Positions 1 through 5,567 of a stretch of DNA of 5,861 nt are shown here, in pieces. The stretch spans positions 9,742 to 15,602 of the forward strand of contig LUCF01000017.1 of the NCBI GenBank assembly GCA_001593845.1, given 5' to 3'. The stretch is from Candidatus Bathyarchaeota archaeon B63. GTDB taxonomy: Archaea > Thermoproteota > Bathyarchaeia > Bathyarchaeales > DTEX01. The position numbers and the translations under genes are program-made. The notes below the pieces were generated by a model. It was not told the DNA's origin and ran no database searches. It worked only from the letters and a program-made list of their open reading frames with translations. Positions within the stretch are counted from its first letter, which is position 1. The number at the start of each line of letters is the position of its first letter.

Positions 1-305
1 CGCTTATTAAGTTACCATCAGGGAAGACCCGCTACGTGAATGACCTCTGCCTCGCAACCGTCGGGGTGGTCTCGGCTGCAGGTAGAACTGAGAAGCCCTT
101 CCTGAAGGCTGGGGCGAAGTTCCATTGGATGAGGGCTAAGGGCCACAAGTATCCGAGGACACGTGGGAGGGCCATGATAGCGGCTGTGCATCCCTTCGGA
201 AGCGGCAGGAGGGGCGGGAGGAAGGTTACAACGGTCTCCCGTAATGCGCCGCCCGGCAGGAAGGTTGGGCTTATCGCGGCTAAGAGGACCGGCAAGAAGA
301 AGTAG
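1..305 (+). CDS. rpl2: 50S ribosomal protein L2 (uL2), C-terminal part, truncated by the window edge
   Basis: This is the C-terminal 100 residues of archaeal ribosomal protein uL2, a large-subunit protein that binds 23S rRNA near the peptidyl-transferase centre. The reading frame is open from position 3 and enters from outside the window; it stops with TAG at 303-305. Family marks are LPSGK near the edge, EKPFLKAG, KGHKYPRTRG, HPFG and the near-invariant tail TVSRNAPPGRKVG followed by a basic RTGKKK end. The functionally important histidine of the HP(F/H)G loop is kept. The loop right after it (GSGRRGGRK) departs from the usual archaeal GGGRHQHPGKP pattern. A GTG at 36 is an internal valine codon, not the start. 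The gene is followed after 59 bases by rps19, as in the archaeal S10 operon. Identification is secure; only the N-terminus is unseen. Confidence 0.97.
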   Translation, partial: LIKLPSGKTRYVNDLCLATVGVVSAAGRTEKPFLKAGAKFHWMRAKGHKYPRTRGRAMIAAVHPFGSGRRGGRKVTTVSRNAPPGRKVGLIAAKRTGKKK

Positions 306-322
306 GCGGCCTCCTGAGTAAG

Positions 323-330
323 ATTTAAAA
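323..330 (+). promoter_or_regulatory. Candidate TATA box for rps19 (internal operon promoter)
   Basis: ATTTAAAA lies in the otherwise GC-rich 59-base gap between rpl2 and rps19, with its centre about 38 bases before the rps19 ATG. An archaeal TATA box at this place would start RNA at about 350-355, giving a short leader that just includes the SD. It may add to read-through from rpl2. Based on composition and spacing only. Confidence 0.45.
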
Positions 331-355
331 GAGACCGATCTCCTCAGATGCTGAT

Positions 356-362
356 GGTGATC
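356..362 (+). promoter_or_regulatory. Ribosome binding site of rps19
   Basis: GGTGATC is a perfect seven-base match to the archaeal 16S anti-SD (GATCACC), two bases before the ATG at 365. It fixes the rps19 start and gives a reference alignment for judging the other starts in the window. Confidence 0.8.
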
Positions 363-364
363 GG

Positions 365-772
365 ATGCCCAGGGAATTCATGTATCGGGGATACACGGTT
401 GAGGAGCTCAGAAACGTATCGATGGATGAGTTCATAGAGCTACTCCCGTCCCGTCAACGGAGAAGCTTGCTTAGGGGACTGACTCCCGAGCAGAGGAAGC
501 TTCTGGAGAGGATAAGGATGGCCAAGGACTCGATGAAGAGCGGCGGACAGCCGAAGCCGATAAAGACCCATGCGAGGGACATGATCATACTCCCGGAGAT
601 GATAGGCATGACGATCCACGTGCATAACGGAAAGGAGTTCGTCCCCGTAAATATAAGGCCCGAGATGATCGGCCGCTACCTGGGCGAGTTCGCCATAACG
701 AATAAGCCGGTGAAGCACGGCACCCCCGGGATAGGGGCAAGCAGAAGCAGCATGTACGTCCCGCTCAAGTAG
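365..772 (+). CDS. rps19: 30S ribosomal protein S19 (uS19)
   Basis: Archaeal/eukaryotic-type uS19, a small-subunit head protein that sits near the inter-subunit bridges and the decoding region. The 135 residues match the archaeal length, which is longer than bacterial S19 because of an N-terminal helical extension (about residues 11-60, with a basic PSRQRRSL stretch). The core at about 66-112 shows IKTHARDM, ILPEMIGM, IHVHNGKEFVPV and PEMIGRYLGEFA; the end has the typical RSSMYVPLK. The ATG at 365 is set by a perfect SD two bases upstream. It follows rpl2 as in the S10 operon, but the next gene is a convergent argS rather than rpl22, so this is the last gene of its cluster. No clear T-tract follows on the plus strand before argS. 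Identification is secure. Confidence 0.97.
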   Translation: MPREFMYRGYTVEELRNVSMDEFIELLPSRQRRSLLRGLTPEQRKLLERIRMAKDSMKSGGQPKPIKTHARDMIILPEMIGMTIHVHNGKEFVPVNIRPEMIGRYLGEFAITNKPVKHGTPGIGASRSSMYVPLK

Positions 773-807
773 ATCCAAGCCAGCCTCACGTAATCCACCT
801 TCTCAAA

Positions 808-820
808 CGTAAAAAATAAG
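808..820 (-). terminator. T-rich transcription terminator of argS
   Basis: On the minus strand, two bases after the argS stop codon, the sequence reads CTTATTTTTTACG: a six-T run in a TATTTTTT context with no strong preceding hairpin. This is the usual form of an archaeal oligo-T terminator. It lies in the 50-base gap between convergent rps19 and argS. Confidence 0.55.
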
Positions 821-822
821 CA

Positions 823-2793
823 TCACATGCGCTCCGGGGCCTCTATGCCCAGCAATTTGAGGGCGTTCCTTATCGTTATCCGCACTGCGTCAACCATCAT
901 TATCCGTGCGTCCCTCAGCCCCTGAGGCTCAGCCCTCATAACCGGTAGGGAAGCGTAGAAATTATTGAATTTGTCAGCTAGGGAATTGAGGTAATCGGCG
1001 ATCAGATGGGGCTTCAGGCTCTCAGCGGCCTCTACGAAGATCTCTGGGAAGCGGGAGACGGAGATGATTATCTCCCTCTCGATACTCTCCTTCAGCAGCT
1101 TGAAGTCGGCTGATTCAGCCCCGCCCGTCCTCCTCAGTATGCTGCAGGCCCGAGCATGCGAGTATTGAATGTACGGCGCGCTGTTCCTCTCGAAGTTCAA
1201 GACCCTGTCCCACGTGAAGACCACGGGCTTGAGGGGATCAGTCTCGACGAGGGCGTACTTCACAGCCCCAACCCCAACGGTCTCCGAGATCCTCCTCTTC
1301 TCCTCCTCGCTGAGGTGTGGGGAGCGCTTAGAGACCTCATCGTATGCCCTCGCGACCGCCTCCTCTATCAGCTCATCGAATGTCACGTATCTCCCCCTCC
1401 TACCAGAGATCCTCCGGCCCGGCAGGCGGACGAGGTTATAGGCGAAATGCACCAGCCTCCTCGCCTCATCCACATATCCCAAAGCGCATAGAGCCAGCCT
1501 CAGCTGGAGCTGTGAGAGCTTCTGCTCCATGCCTATCACGTTGATGACCCTGTCCGCCCTCCTGAACTTCCAGATGCTGTAGGCTATGTCCCGGGTTGTG
1601 TATAGGGAGGTGCCGTCCGCCCTAACCAACGTGAGCGAGGGGATCACCTGGTCCTCCCTGACCCCGAATTCCCCCTTCAGCCCAAATCTCTCAGCCACAG
1701 CCTCAGCGTCCAGCTCGAGGACCCCGGCCTCCCTGAAGACGAACGGTGTCCTCCGAAGGGCCTCTAGGCACCTGCTGACATCCCCGTTCCATACGAAGGT
1801 GCTCTCCCAATCCCATGAGTCTATCGAGATTCCGCATCTGGCGAGCGTCTGCTTGAACCCCTCTATGCATATCTGAGATATCTCCCTGATCAGTTCTCTG
1901 GTCTCCTTCCTTCCCCTCTCGTATTCCCTGAGCATGCGGTTAACCTCGAGTTCAGGCGCCTCCTCCCTGCTGAACTCATCCAGAAGCCTGTCGAAGAGGC
2001 TTGGGAACTTCTCCTTCAGCTCAGCCGCCACGGCGACCCAGTCATCAAGTTCCCTCTGAAGCCTCTGGAGCTCCCCCGCCTCACGGGCGTAAATGCGGGC
2101 CTCATCTATCTCCCTCTTGAGCCTGTGAATCTCGAGCATGCAGCTCATTATCGAGTATATCGCGCCTATGTAATGGTCAGGCTTCCCCTCGGGCTTCGGC
2201 CTACCGAGTAGCTTGTACCCATAAGCGGCTATGGCTGATTGGCGGCCGACATCATCTATGTAGTAGTGCCTAGAGACTCTGTGGCCCCGCGCCTCCAGTA
2301 TCCGCGCAAGGGAGTCTCCGAGAACCGAGTTCCGGGCGTGGCCTATGTGGATCGGGTGGATGGGGTTGGCGCTTGTATGCTCGACTATCACCCTTTCATG
2401 CCTCCTAGACTTCACGTATCCATACTCAGAATCGAGGGCAACGGCGCTCCTGAAGGTCAGGGATGCGAGCTCAGGTAGGTCAGCATAGAGATTCACGTAT
2501 CCAGGCCTCTCAGCCTTGACGGACTCAATAAGTGGGAAGAGCCGCGTCTTCTCCTCCGCCTTCTTCTCTATCTGCTTGGCGATCTCAAGGGGGCTCACAT
2601 GGATCTTCTTCGCCAATTCGAAGCAGATGGAGGAGCTCAGCTCCCCGAACTGTGGGATGGGCGGGATGTCCAGCGTTAAGGATGGAGGGGCAACCTCTGG
2701 GAGGACATCCCCCAGCGCATCGGAGAGAAGCCTGCTGCATTGAGATCTGAACTCGCCGAATGGATTCGCTGATGTCTCCGCCAAGTCGACCAC
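823..2793 (-). CDS. argS: Arginyl-tRNA synthetase (class I)
   Basis: Cytosolic enzyme that charges tRNA-Arg with arginine using ATP. The 656-residue product has the family order: N-terminal Arg-tRNA recognition domain (about 1-120, with ERPGYVNLY at 95-103), a class I Rossmann catalytic domain with EHTSANP and HIGHARN (HIGH at 149-152) and HYYIDDVGRQ (176-185), a long charged, probably coiled-coil insertion (about 210-305), the second catalytic half (RADGTSLYTTRDIAY, 391-405), a KMSKS-position loop RISGRRG (461-467), and the all-helical anticodon-binding domain (about 500-656) with NSAPYIQYSHAR (537-548) and the characteristic C-terminal ERM. Start chosen: GTG at 2793, with GGAGAT at 2796-2801 just upstream; an ATG at 2797 is in another frame. 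Lysines are missing both in the KMSK loop and just before HIGH. It has its own promoter and terminator, so it is likely monocistronic. Confidence 0.97.
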   Translation of the reverse strand: MVDLAETSANPFGEFRSQCSRLLSDALGDVLPEVAPPSLTLDIPPIPQFGELSSSICFELAKKIHVSPLEIAKQIEKKAEEKTRLFPLIESVKAERPGYVNLYADLPELASLTFRSAVALDSEYGYVKSRRHERVIVEHTSANPIHPIHIGHARNSVLGDSLARILEARGHRVSRHYYIDDVGRQSAIAAYGYKLLGRPKPEGKPDHYIGAIYSIMSCMLEIHRLKREIDEARIYAREAGELQRLQRELDDWVAVAAELKEKFPSLFDRLLDEFSREEAPELEVNRMLREYERGRKETRELIREISQICIEGFKQTLARCGISIDSWDWESTFVWNGDVSRCLEALRRTPFVFREAGVLELDAEAVAERFGLKGEFGVREDQVIPSLTLVRADGTSLYTTRDIAYSIWKFRRADRVINVIGMEQKLSQLQLRLALCALGYVDEARRLVHFAYNLVRLPGRRISGRRGRYVTFDELIEEAVARAYDEVSKRSPHLSEEEKRRISETVGVGAVKYALVETDPLKPVVFTWDRVLNFERNSAPYIQYSHARACSILRRTGGAESADFKLLKESIEREIIISVSRFPEIFVEAAESLKPHLIADYLNSLADKFNNFYASLPVMRAEPQGLRDARIMMVDAVRITIRNALKLLGIEAPERM

Positions 2794-2795
2794 GC

Positions 2796-2801
2796 ATCTC
2801 C
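2796..2801 (-). promoter_or_regulatory. Ribosome binding site of argS
   Basis: GGAGAT on the minus strand is five of six identical to the GGTGAT part of the archaeal SD and ends two bases before the GTG start at 2793. It supports the GTG rather than the out-of-frame ATG that overlaps this motif. Confidence 0.6.
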
Positions 2802-2814
2802 GAAAAGCTATTTC
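2802..2814 (+). repeat. Direct repeat copy 1 in divergent promoter region
   Basis: GAAAAGCTATTTC is repeated exactly at 2859-2871, 57 bases further on in the same orientation. Each copy contains GAAA and TTTC half-sites separated by five bases. This copy lies between the argS TATA box and the argS start, where a bound protein would block initiation. Confidence 0.7.
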
Positions 2815-2821
2815 CCTACTG

Positions 2822-2831
2822 ATTTATAAGT
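2822..2831 (-). promoter_or_regulatory. TATA box of argS
   Basis: On the minus strand the sequence is ACTTATAAAT, preceded by CGTA. Its centre is about 33 bases from the argS GTG, placing the expected RNA start near 2800 and giving a very short leader. The core TTATAA is itself palindromic, so a contribution to transcription towards the larA-like gene is possible but would give a leader of about 50 bases. Confidence 0.6.
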
Positions 2832-2858
2832 TACGCTTGGCATAGCTTCGAGGCGGAT

Positions 2859-2871
2859 GAAAAGCTATTTC
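2859..2871 (+). repeat. Direct repeat copy 2, at the promoter position of the larA-like gene
   Basis: Exact second copy of GAAAAGCTATTTC. Its centre is about 36-45 bases before the possible starts of the plus-strand gene, where a TATA box would be expected; GAAAAG followed by CTATTT could itself be a weak BRE plus TATA. CCCTA follows both copies at slightly different distance. An inverted AAGCTAT lies between the copies at 2842-2848. Confidence 0.65.
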
Positions 2872-2900
2872 TGTCCCTAGGAGTAATTCACTGAGAAAGG

Positions 2901-4184
2901 GTGGCCGTCTTGGCGTTTCCGAGGTTTGAGCTCCCCAGGATGGTTGAGGTTCAACAGGAGATCCCGGCCCCGAGATTGGATGACTTCGTTCAGGAGATAA
3001 GAAAAGAGCTGAAGAGGATAAGGATCTCGGAGAGGATAAGGCCGGGAGACGAGATAGCCGTCACGGCGGGCAGCAGGGGGATAGCCCATTACCCGGAGAT
3101 CCTCTCAACGGTGGTCGAGGAGATAAAGAAGGTTGGGGGCAGGCCGTTCCTCATCCCGGCGATGGGGAGCCATGGAGGCGCAACCCCGGAGGGGCAGCTG
3201 GCGATACTTAGGGAGCTCGGCGTCACCCCTGAGTCTGTAGGCGCCCCCATCCGGGCTACGATGGAGGTTGACGAGATTGGGAGGATAGAGAACGGCGTCC
3301 CCGTATACGTGGACAGGAACGCCCTCGAGGCGGATGGGATAGTAGTAGTCAACAGGGTTAAGCCGCACACTGACTTCAAGGGGGAGATCGAGAGCGGGCT
3401 GATGAAGATGATGGCGATAGGCTTGGGCAAGCAGAAGGGCGCGGAGATGATCCACAGCTACAGATCTGAGGGCTACCACAGACTGCTACCGGAGGCTGCG
3501 AGGCTGATGCTTAGGAGGCTCCCGATAGTCTTCGGCCTCGCCGTCGTCGAGAACGCGTATCATGAGATAGCGATCGTGAGGGCGATCGAGCCTGAGAACA
3601 TCGAGCGGGAGGAGAGGGAGCTCCTGAAGAAGGCGAAGTCGCTGCTGGCGAGGATACCGTTCAAGGAGATAGATGTCCTCATAATCGACGAGATCGGGAA
3701 GGAGATAAGCGGCACGGGGATGGATACGAACGTCGTTGGGAGGTTCTGGCTTCCAGGCGAGAGCGACCCCCTAGCCGCGGAGATAAAGAGGATCGTCGTA
3801 TTGGACCTCACCGAGGGGACCCATGGAAACGCGATTGGGATAGGGCTTGCGGACGTGACGACTCAGAGGCTCGTAGAGAAGATCGATTACCGGAGCACAT
3901 TCGTAAATGCGTTGACGGCCGGCCACATAGAGGGCGCGAAGACCCCCATCTTCCTCCCAAACGATAGGGAGGCGATCCTCACGGCTCTACGCACATGCGG
4001 CCCGATAGACCCTAAGGAGGCGAGGGTCGTCAGGATAAGGAACACCCTGGACCTCGAGAGGTTCTGGATCTCTGAGGGCCTTCTGAAGCTCGTAGAGTCA
4101 GACCCGAACCTCAAGAAGAAGATAAAGGTCCTCGGGAAGCCCAGGGAGATGCAGTTCGACGTACTGGGGAACCTAGCCCGGTAG
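2901..4184 (+). CDS. LarA-family (DUF2088) nickel-pincer-cofactor-dependent racemase/epimerase-like protein
   Basis: Member of the lactate racemase LarA family, whose enzymes use a nickel-pincer nucleotide cofactor for hydride-transfer racemization or epimerization of 2-hydroxy acids. The 427 residues suit a full-length two-domain protein. LarA-type active-site positions are recognisable: TAGSRG (55-60), GSHGG with H91 (substrate-side histidine), KPHTD with H156 (second catalytic histidine), LMKMM with K169 (the lysine joined to the cofactor) and MIHS with H185 (nickel ligand). SGTGMDTNVVGR (270-281) marks the larger DUF2088 subgroup rather than true lactate racemase, so the substrate is unknown. 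No signal peptide; cytoplasmic. The start is uncertain: an in-frame stop at 2892-2894 leaves GTG 2901, TTG 2910 (better SD, GGGTG at 2899-2903) or ATG 2940. Cofactor genes larB, larC and larE are not in the window. It stands alone, divergent from argS and convergent with the right-hand operon. Confidence 0.85.
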   Translation: MAVLAFPRFELPRMVEVQQEIPAPRLDDFVQEIRKELKRIRISERIRPGDEIAVTAGSRGIAHYPEILSTVVEEIKKVGGRPFLIPAMGSHGGATPEGQLAILRELGVTPESVGAPIRATMEVDEIGRIENGVPVYVDRNALEADGIVVVNRVKPHTDFKGEIESGLMKMMAIGLGKQKGAEMIHSYRSEGYHRLLPEAARLMLRRLPIVFGLAVVENAYHEIAIVRAIEPENIEREERELLKKAKSLLARIPFKEIDVLIIDEIGKEISGTGMDTNVVGRFWLPGESDPLAAEIKRIVVLDLTEGTHGNAIGIGLADVTTQRLVEKIDYRSTFVNALTAGHIEGAKTPIFLPNDREAILTALRTCGPIDPKEARVVRIRNTLDLERFWISEGLLKLVESDPNLKKKIKVLGKPREMQFDVLGNLAR

Positions 4185-4194
4185 GCCCGGCTCC

Positions 4195-4776
4195 CTAAGC
4201 CTCATGCTCCATCAGCAAGTCCACAAGCTTCTTAGGGTCTACCTCCGCCCTCGCCCTCCATCCCAAGTAGAACTGCTCATTCTCATCCTCGATGAGGTAG
4301 CCCAGCCTCAGGTACCGGTTCAGGTTCATCTCCACCCTCCATCCGGGGAGCTTCTCCCTAAGGAGCCCCTCAAGATCCTTCCGGGGGGCCTTTCCCCCCT
4401 TCGATATTATGTAGGCGAGTGAGACGGCGAGGCCTGCGAGGTCGTCTATCCGCCACCCAACGAGCTTCATGTCCCCCGCTCTGAGCTCATCCCTCAGCGT
4501 GACGTAGAACCTCGCCTTGTCGAGCTGGTTGATCGTTGGGTTCTCAGGGGGAGACCCATCCCCCTCGAATACCGTCTTAACGGTTAAGCCTAGGCTCCCG
4601 AGGTACTCATCTAGGAGCTGGAGGACTTTCGGGTAGTCTGAGCCGAGCCTCCTCCTCAGCTCCCAGCCCTTCACCCCGGGCTCCCTATGCCTCCTGTAGA
4701 ATATCAGCTGGGCCGCCCTCTTCAGCATGACGGCGTACCGCCTCTTCCGGCCTACCCTCCTCTTCGCTCCCTCCAC
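4195..4776 (-). CDS. Nse3/MAGE-like double winged-helix (KITE) subunit of an SMC complex
   Basis: Likely the KITE subunit of the Smc5/6-like complex encoded here. In eukaryotes Nse3 (MAGE family) binds the kleisin Nse4 and DNA through tandem winged helices. Counting from this start (193 residues), a basic N-terminus is followed by winged helix A (about 17-60, then strand ARFYVTL at 88-94) and winged helix B (about 109-178: LAGLAVSLAYIISKGGKAP helices, GWRV, NLNRYLRLGYL, QFYLGWRARAEV). The end, YLGWRARAEVDPKKLVDLL, matches the MAGE-domain ending (F-WGPRAHAET-K-KVL-FL) closely, and GGKAP matches the MAGE G--AP turn. Start: GTG 4776 has GAGGTG six bases upstream; GTG 4785 (three residues longer) has a poorer site. 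The start lies inside the end of the kleisin-like gene (25-base overlap), indicating translational coupling. The stop is 10 bases from the convergent larA-like stop. Not ScpB-like by the motifs seen. Confidence 0.72.
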   Translation of the reverse strand: MEGAKRRVGRKRRYAVMLKRAAQLIFYRRHREPGVKGWELRRRLGSDYPKVLQLLDEYLGSLGLTVKTVFEGDGSPPENPTINQLDKARFYVTLRDELRAGDMKLVGWRIDDLAGLAVSLAYIISKGGKAPRKDLEGLLREKLPGWRVEMNLNRYLRLGYLIEDENEQFYLGWRARAEVDPKKLVDLLMEHEA

Positions 4777-5567
4777 TCCCTCCACCTCTCATAGCTGACC
4801 GGTATGGGGAACGAGTATGGCTGAGCCTCAGCCTTTGATGTGGGGGACTCATTCGGCCTCAGGAATATCCTCTCCTCCAGCGGATGAATCTCAAGCGCGG
4901 CGTAGCCGTAGGTTATCAGGAAGCTCGTAAGGTAAGCCCTCCTAACGGTCTCCCCGTAGCTCTCAGCCCCGATGAAGTCCCAGTAATCCACCCTCCCATC
5001 CCCATCCGCAGCCTCCTTGAGTTCCCCCCAGAGCCTCTCAATCTCTGAGAGGAAGGCCTCATCTCGGAGCAGGCCCTGCCGTAGTAGGTCCTCGCGGCTG
5101 AGGACCCCGGCCTCCCTACTGAGGAGGGCCTCCTCCCTCCACCTCTCGCTGAGGGGCGCGAGTGAGCTCCAGTACCTCATCGCGTTTCTGAGGCTGCCGA
5201 TCGTTATCTGCTCCAGCTCGATTATCGGGCGCCACGCCTTGAGGAAGATCTCCGCCAGCTCCCTTATGGGTAGGCTTCTGAGCTTCTCCTCGATCAGGAA
5301 TGGGTCCCTATAGAGCGATGAGGCTCTCCTCTTCACCCATTCGCTCTGCATCTTGATTATCGAGGCTACGCGGTTAAGCGCCTCGGCGTCTAGGGAGAGC
5401 TCATCGGGATTCTTTAGTCTCGGGAAGCACTCCCTTATGACCGTTATGAGGTCCTCAACATCGACTAGGAATGGGTTCAGCCCCTTATTCTCCACGGATC
5501 GGAGGAACTCTATTATCCGTGTGAGCTCCTGCCTCGCGAGCCTCCTCCGATGAGCCTTGCCGCTCAT
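4752..5567 (-). CDS. Nse4-like kleisin subunit of an SMC complex
   Basis: Likely the kleisin that bridges the SMC heads. Residues counted from this start (271). The N-terminal part (about 36-80) has DLITVIRECF, then SLDAEALNRVASI, matching the Nse4 N-terminal helix pattern (L-EVL-EAN--F ... VLDA-FLVLAS) that contacts an SMC neck. The middle (about 100-185) is helical and charged, with repeated LLSRE/LSRED units, suitable as a KITE-binding linker. The C-terminal part (about 193-262) resembles the Nse4 C-terminal winged helix: DYWDF, ETVRRAYLTSFLITYGYAALEI, ERIFLRPNE and SYERWREW, against FFDFV, TVENIFHVSFIIRDGFARI and SYRDWEE in human Nse4 as remembered. No ScpA motif was seen. Start: ATG 5567 overlaps the SMC stop (TGATG) and has GGAGGT six bases upstream; GTG 5570 would add one residue. 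Size is close to yeast/human Nse4 cores. Confidence 0.72.
   Translation of the reverse strand: MSGKAHRRRLARQELTRIIEFLRSVENKGLNPFLVDVEDLITVIRECFPRLKNPDELSLDAEALNRVASIIKMQSEWVKRRASSLYRDPFLIEEKLRSLPIRELAEIFLKAWRPIIELEQITIGSLRNAMRYWSSLAPLSERWREEALLSREAGVLSREDLLRQGLLRDEAFLSEIERLWGELKEAADGDGRVDYWDFIGAESYGETVRRAYLTSFLITYGYAALEIHPLEERIFLRPNESPTSKAEAQPYSFPIPVSYERWREWRERRGG
4768..4785 (-). repeat. Tandem 9-bp repeat (GTGGAGGGA x2) in the gene overlap
   Basis: On the minus strand GTGGAGGGA occurs twice in tandem, inside the overlap of the kleisin-like and Nse3-like genes. It is read as WREWRE in the upstream frame and as VEGVEG (both GTG possible starts) in the downstream frame, so the duplication supplies two candidate start codons. 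Confidence 0.7.
4783..4788 (-). promoter_or_regulatory. Ribosome binding site of the Nse3-like gene
   Basis: GAGGTG on the minus strand lies within the end of the kleisin-like gene, six bases before GTG 4776, the same spacing as for the preceding gene of the operon. It contains the alternative GTG start at 4785, which argues against that start. Confidence 0.55.

Noticed and set aside
1156..1544. Overlapping plus-strand open frames opposite argS
   Set aside because: They are antisense to the catalytic and anticodon domains of a well conserved gene, have no SD or family motif, and are explained by the GC-rich codon use of argS.
2585..2797. ATG at 2797 on the minus strand as an alternative start for the argS region
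   Set aside because: It is out of frame with argS and leads to a short open frame without recognisable features; the GTG at 2793 is in frame and keeps the SD upstream.
2842..2868. Seven-base-pair hairpin (ATAGCTT / AAGCTAT, 13-base loop) as an RNA regulator
   Set aside because: The stem is short and AT-rich and may lie outside the transcribed leader; it is more simply explained as inverted half of the repeated promoter motif.
4176..4190. GCCCGG direct repeat around the larA-like stop, looked at as a shared bidirectional terminator
   Set aside because: The stem that can be formed is short and imperfect, and there is no T-tract on either strand, so I could not support a terminator in the 10-base convergent gap.
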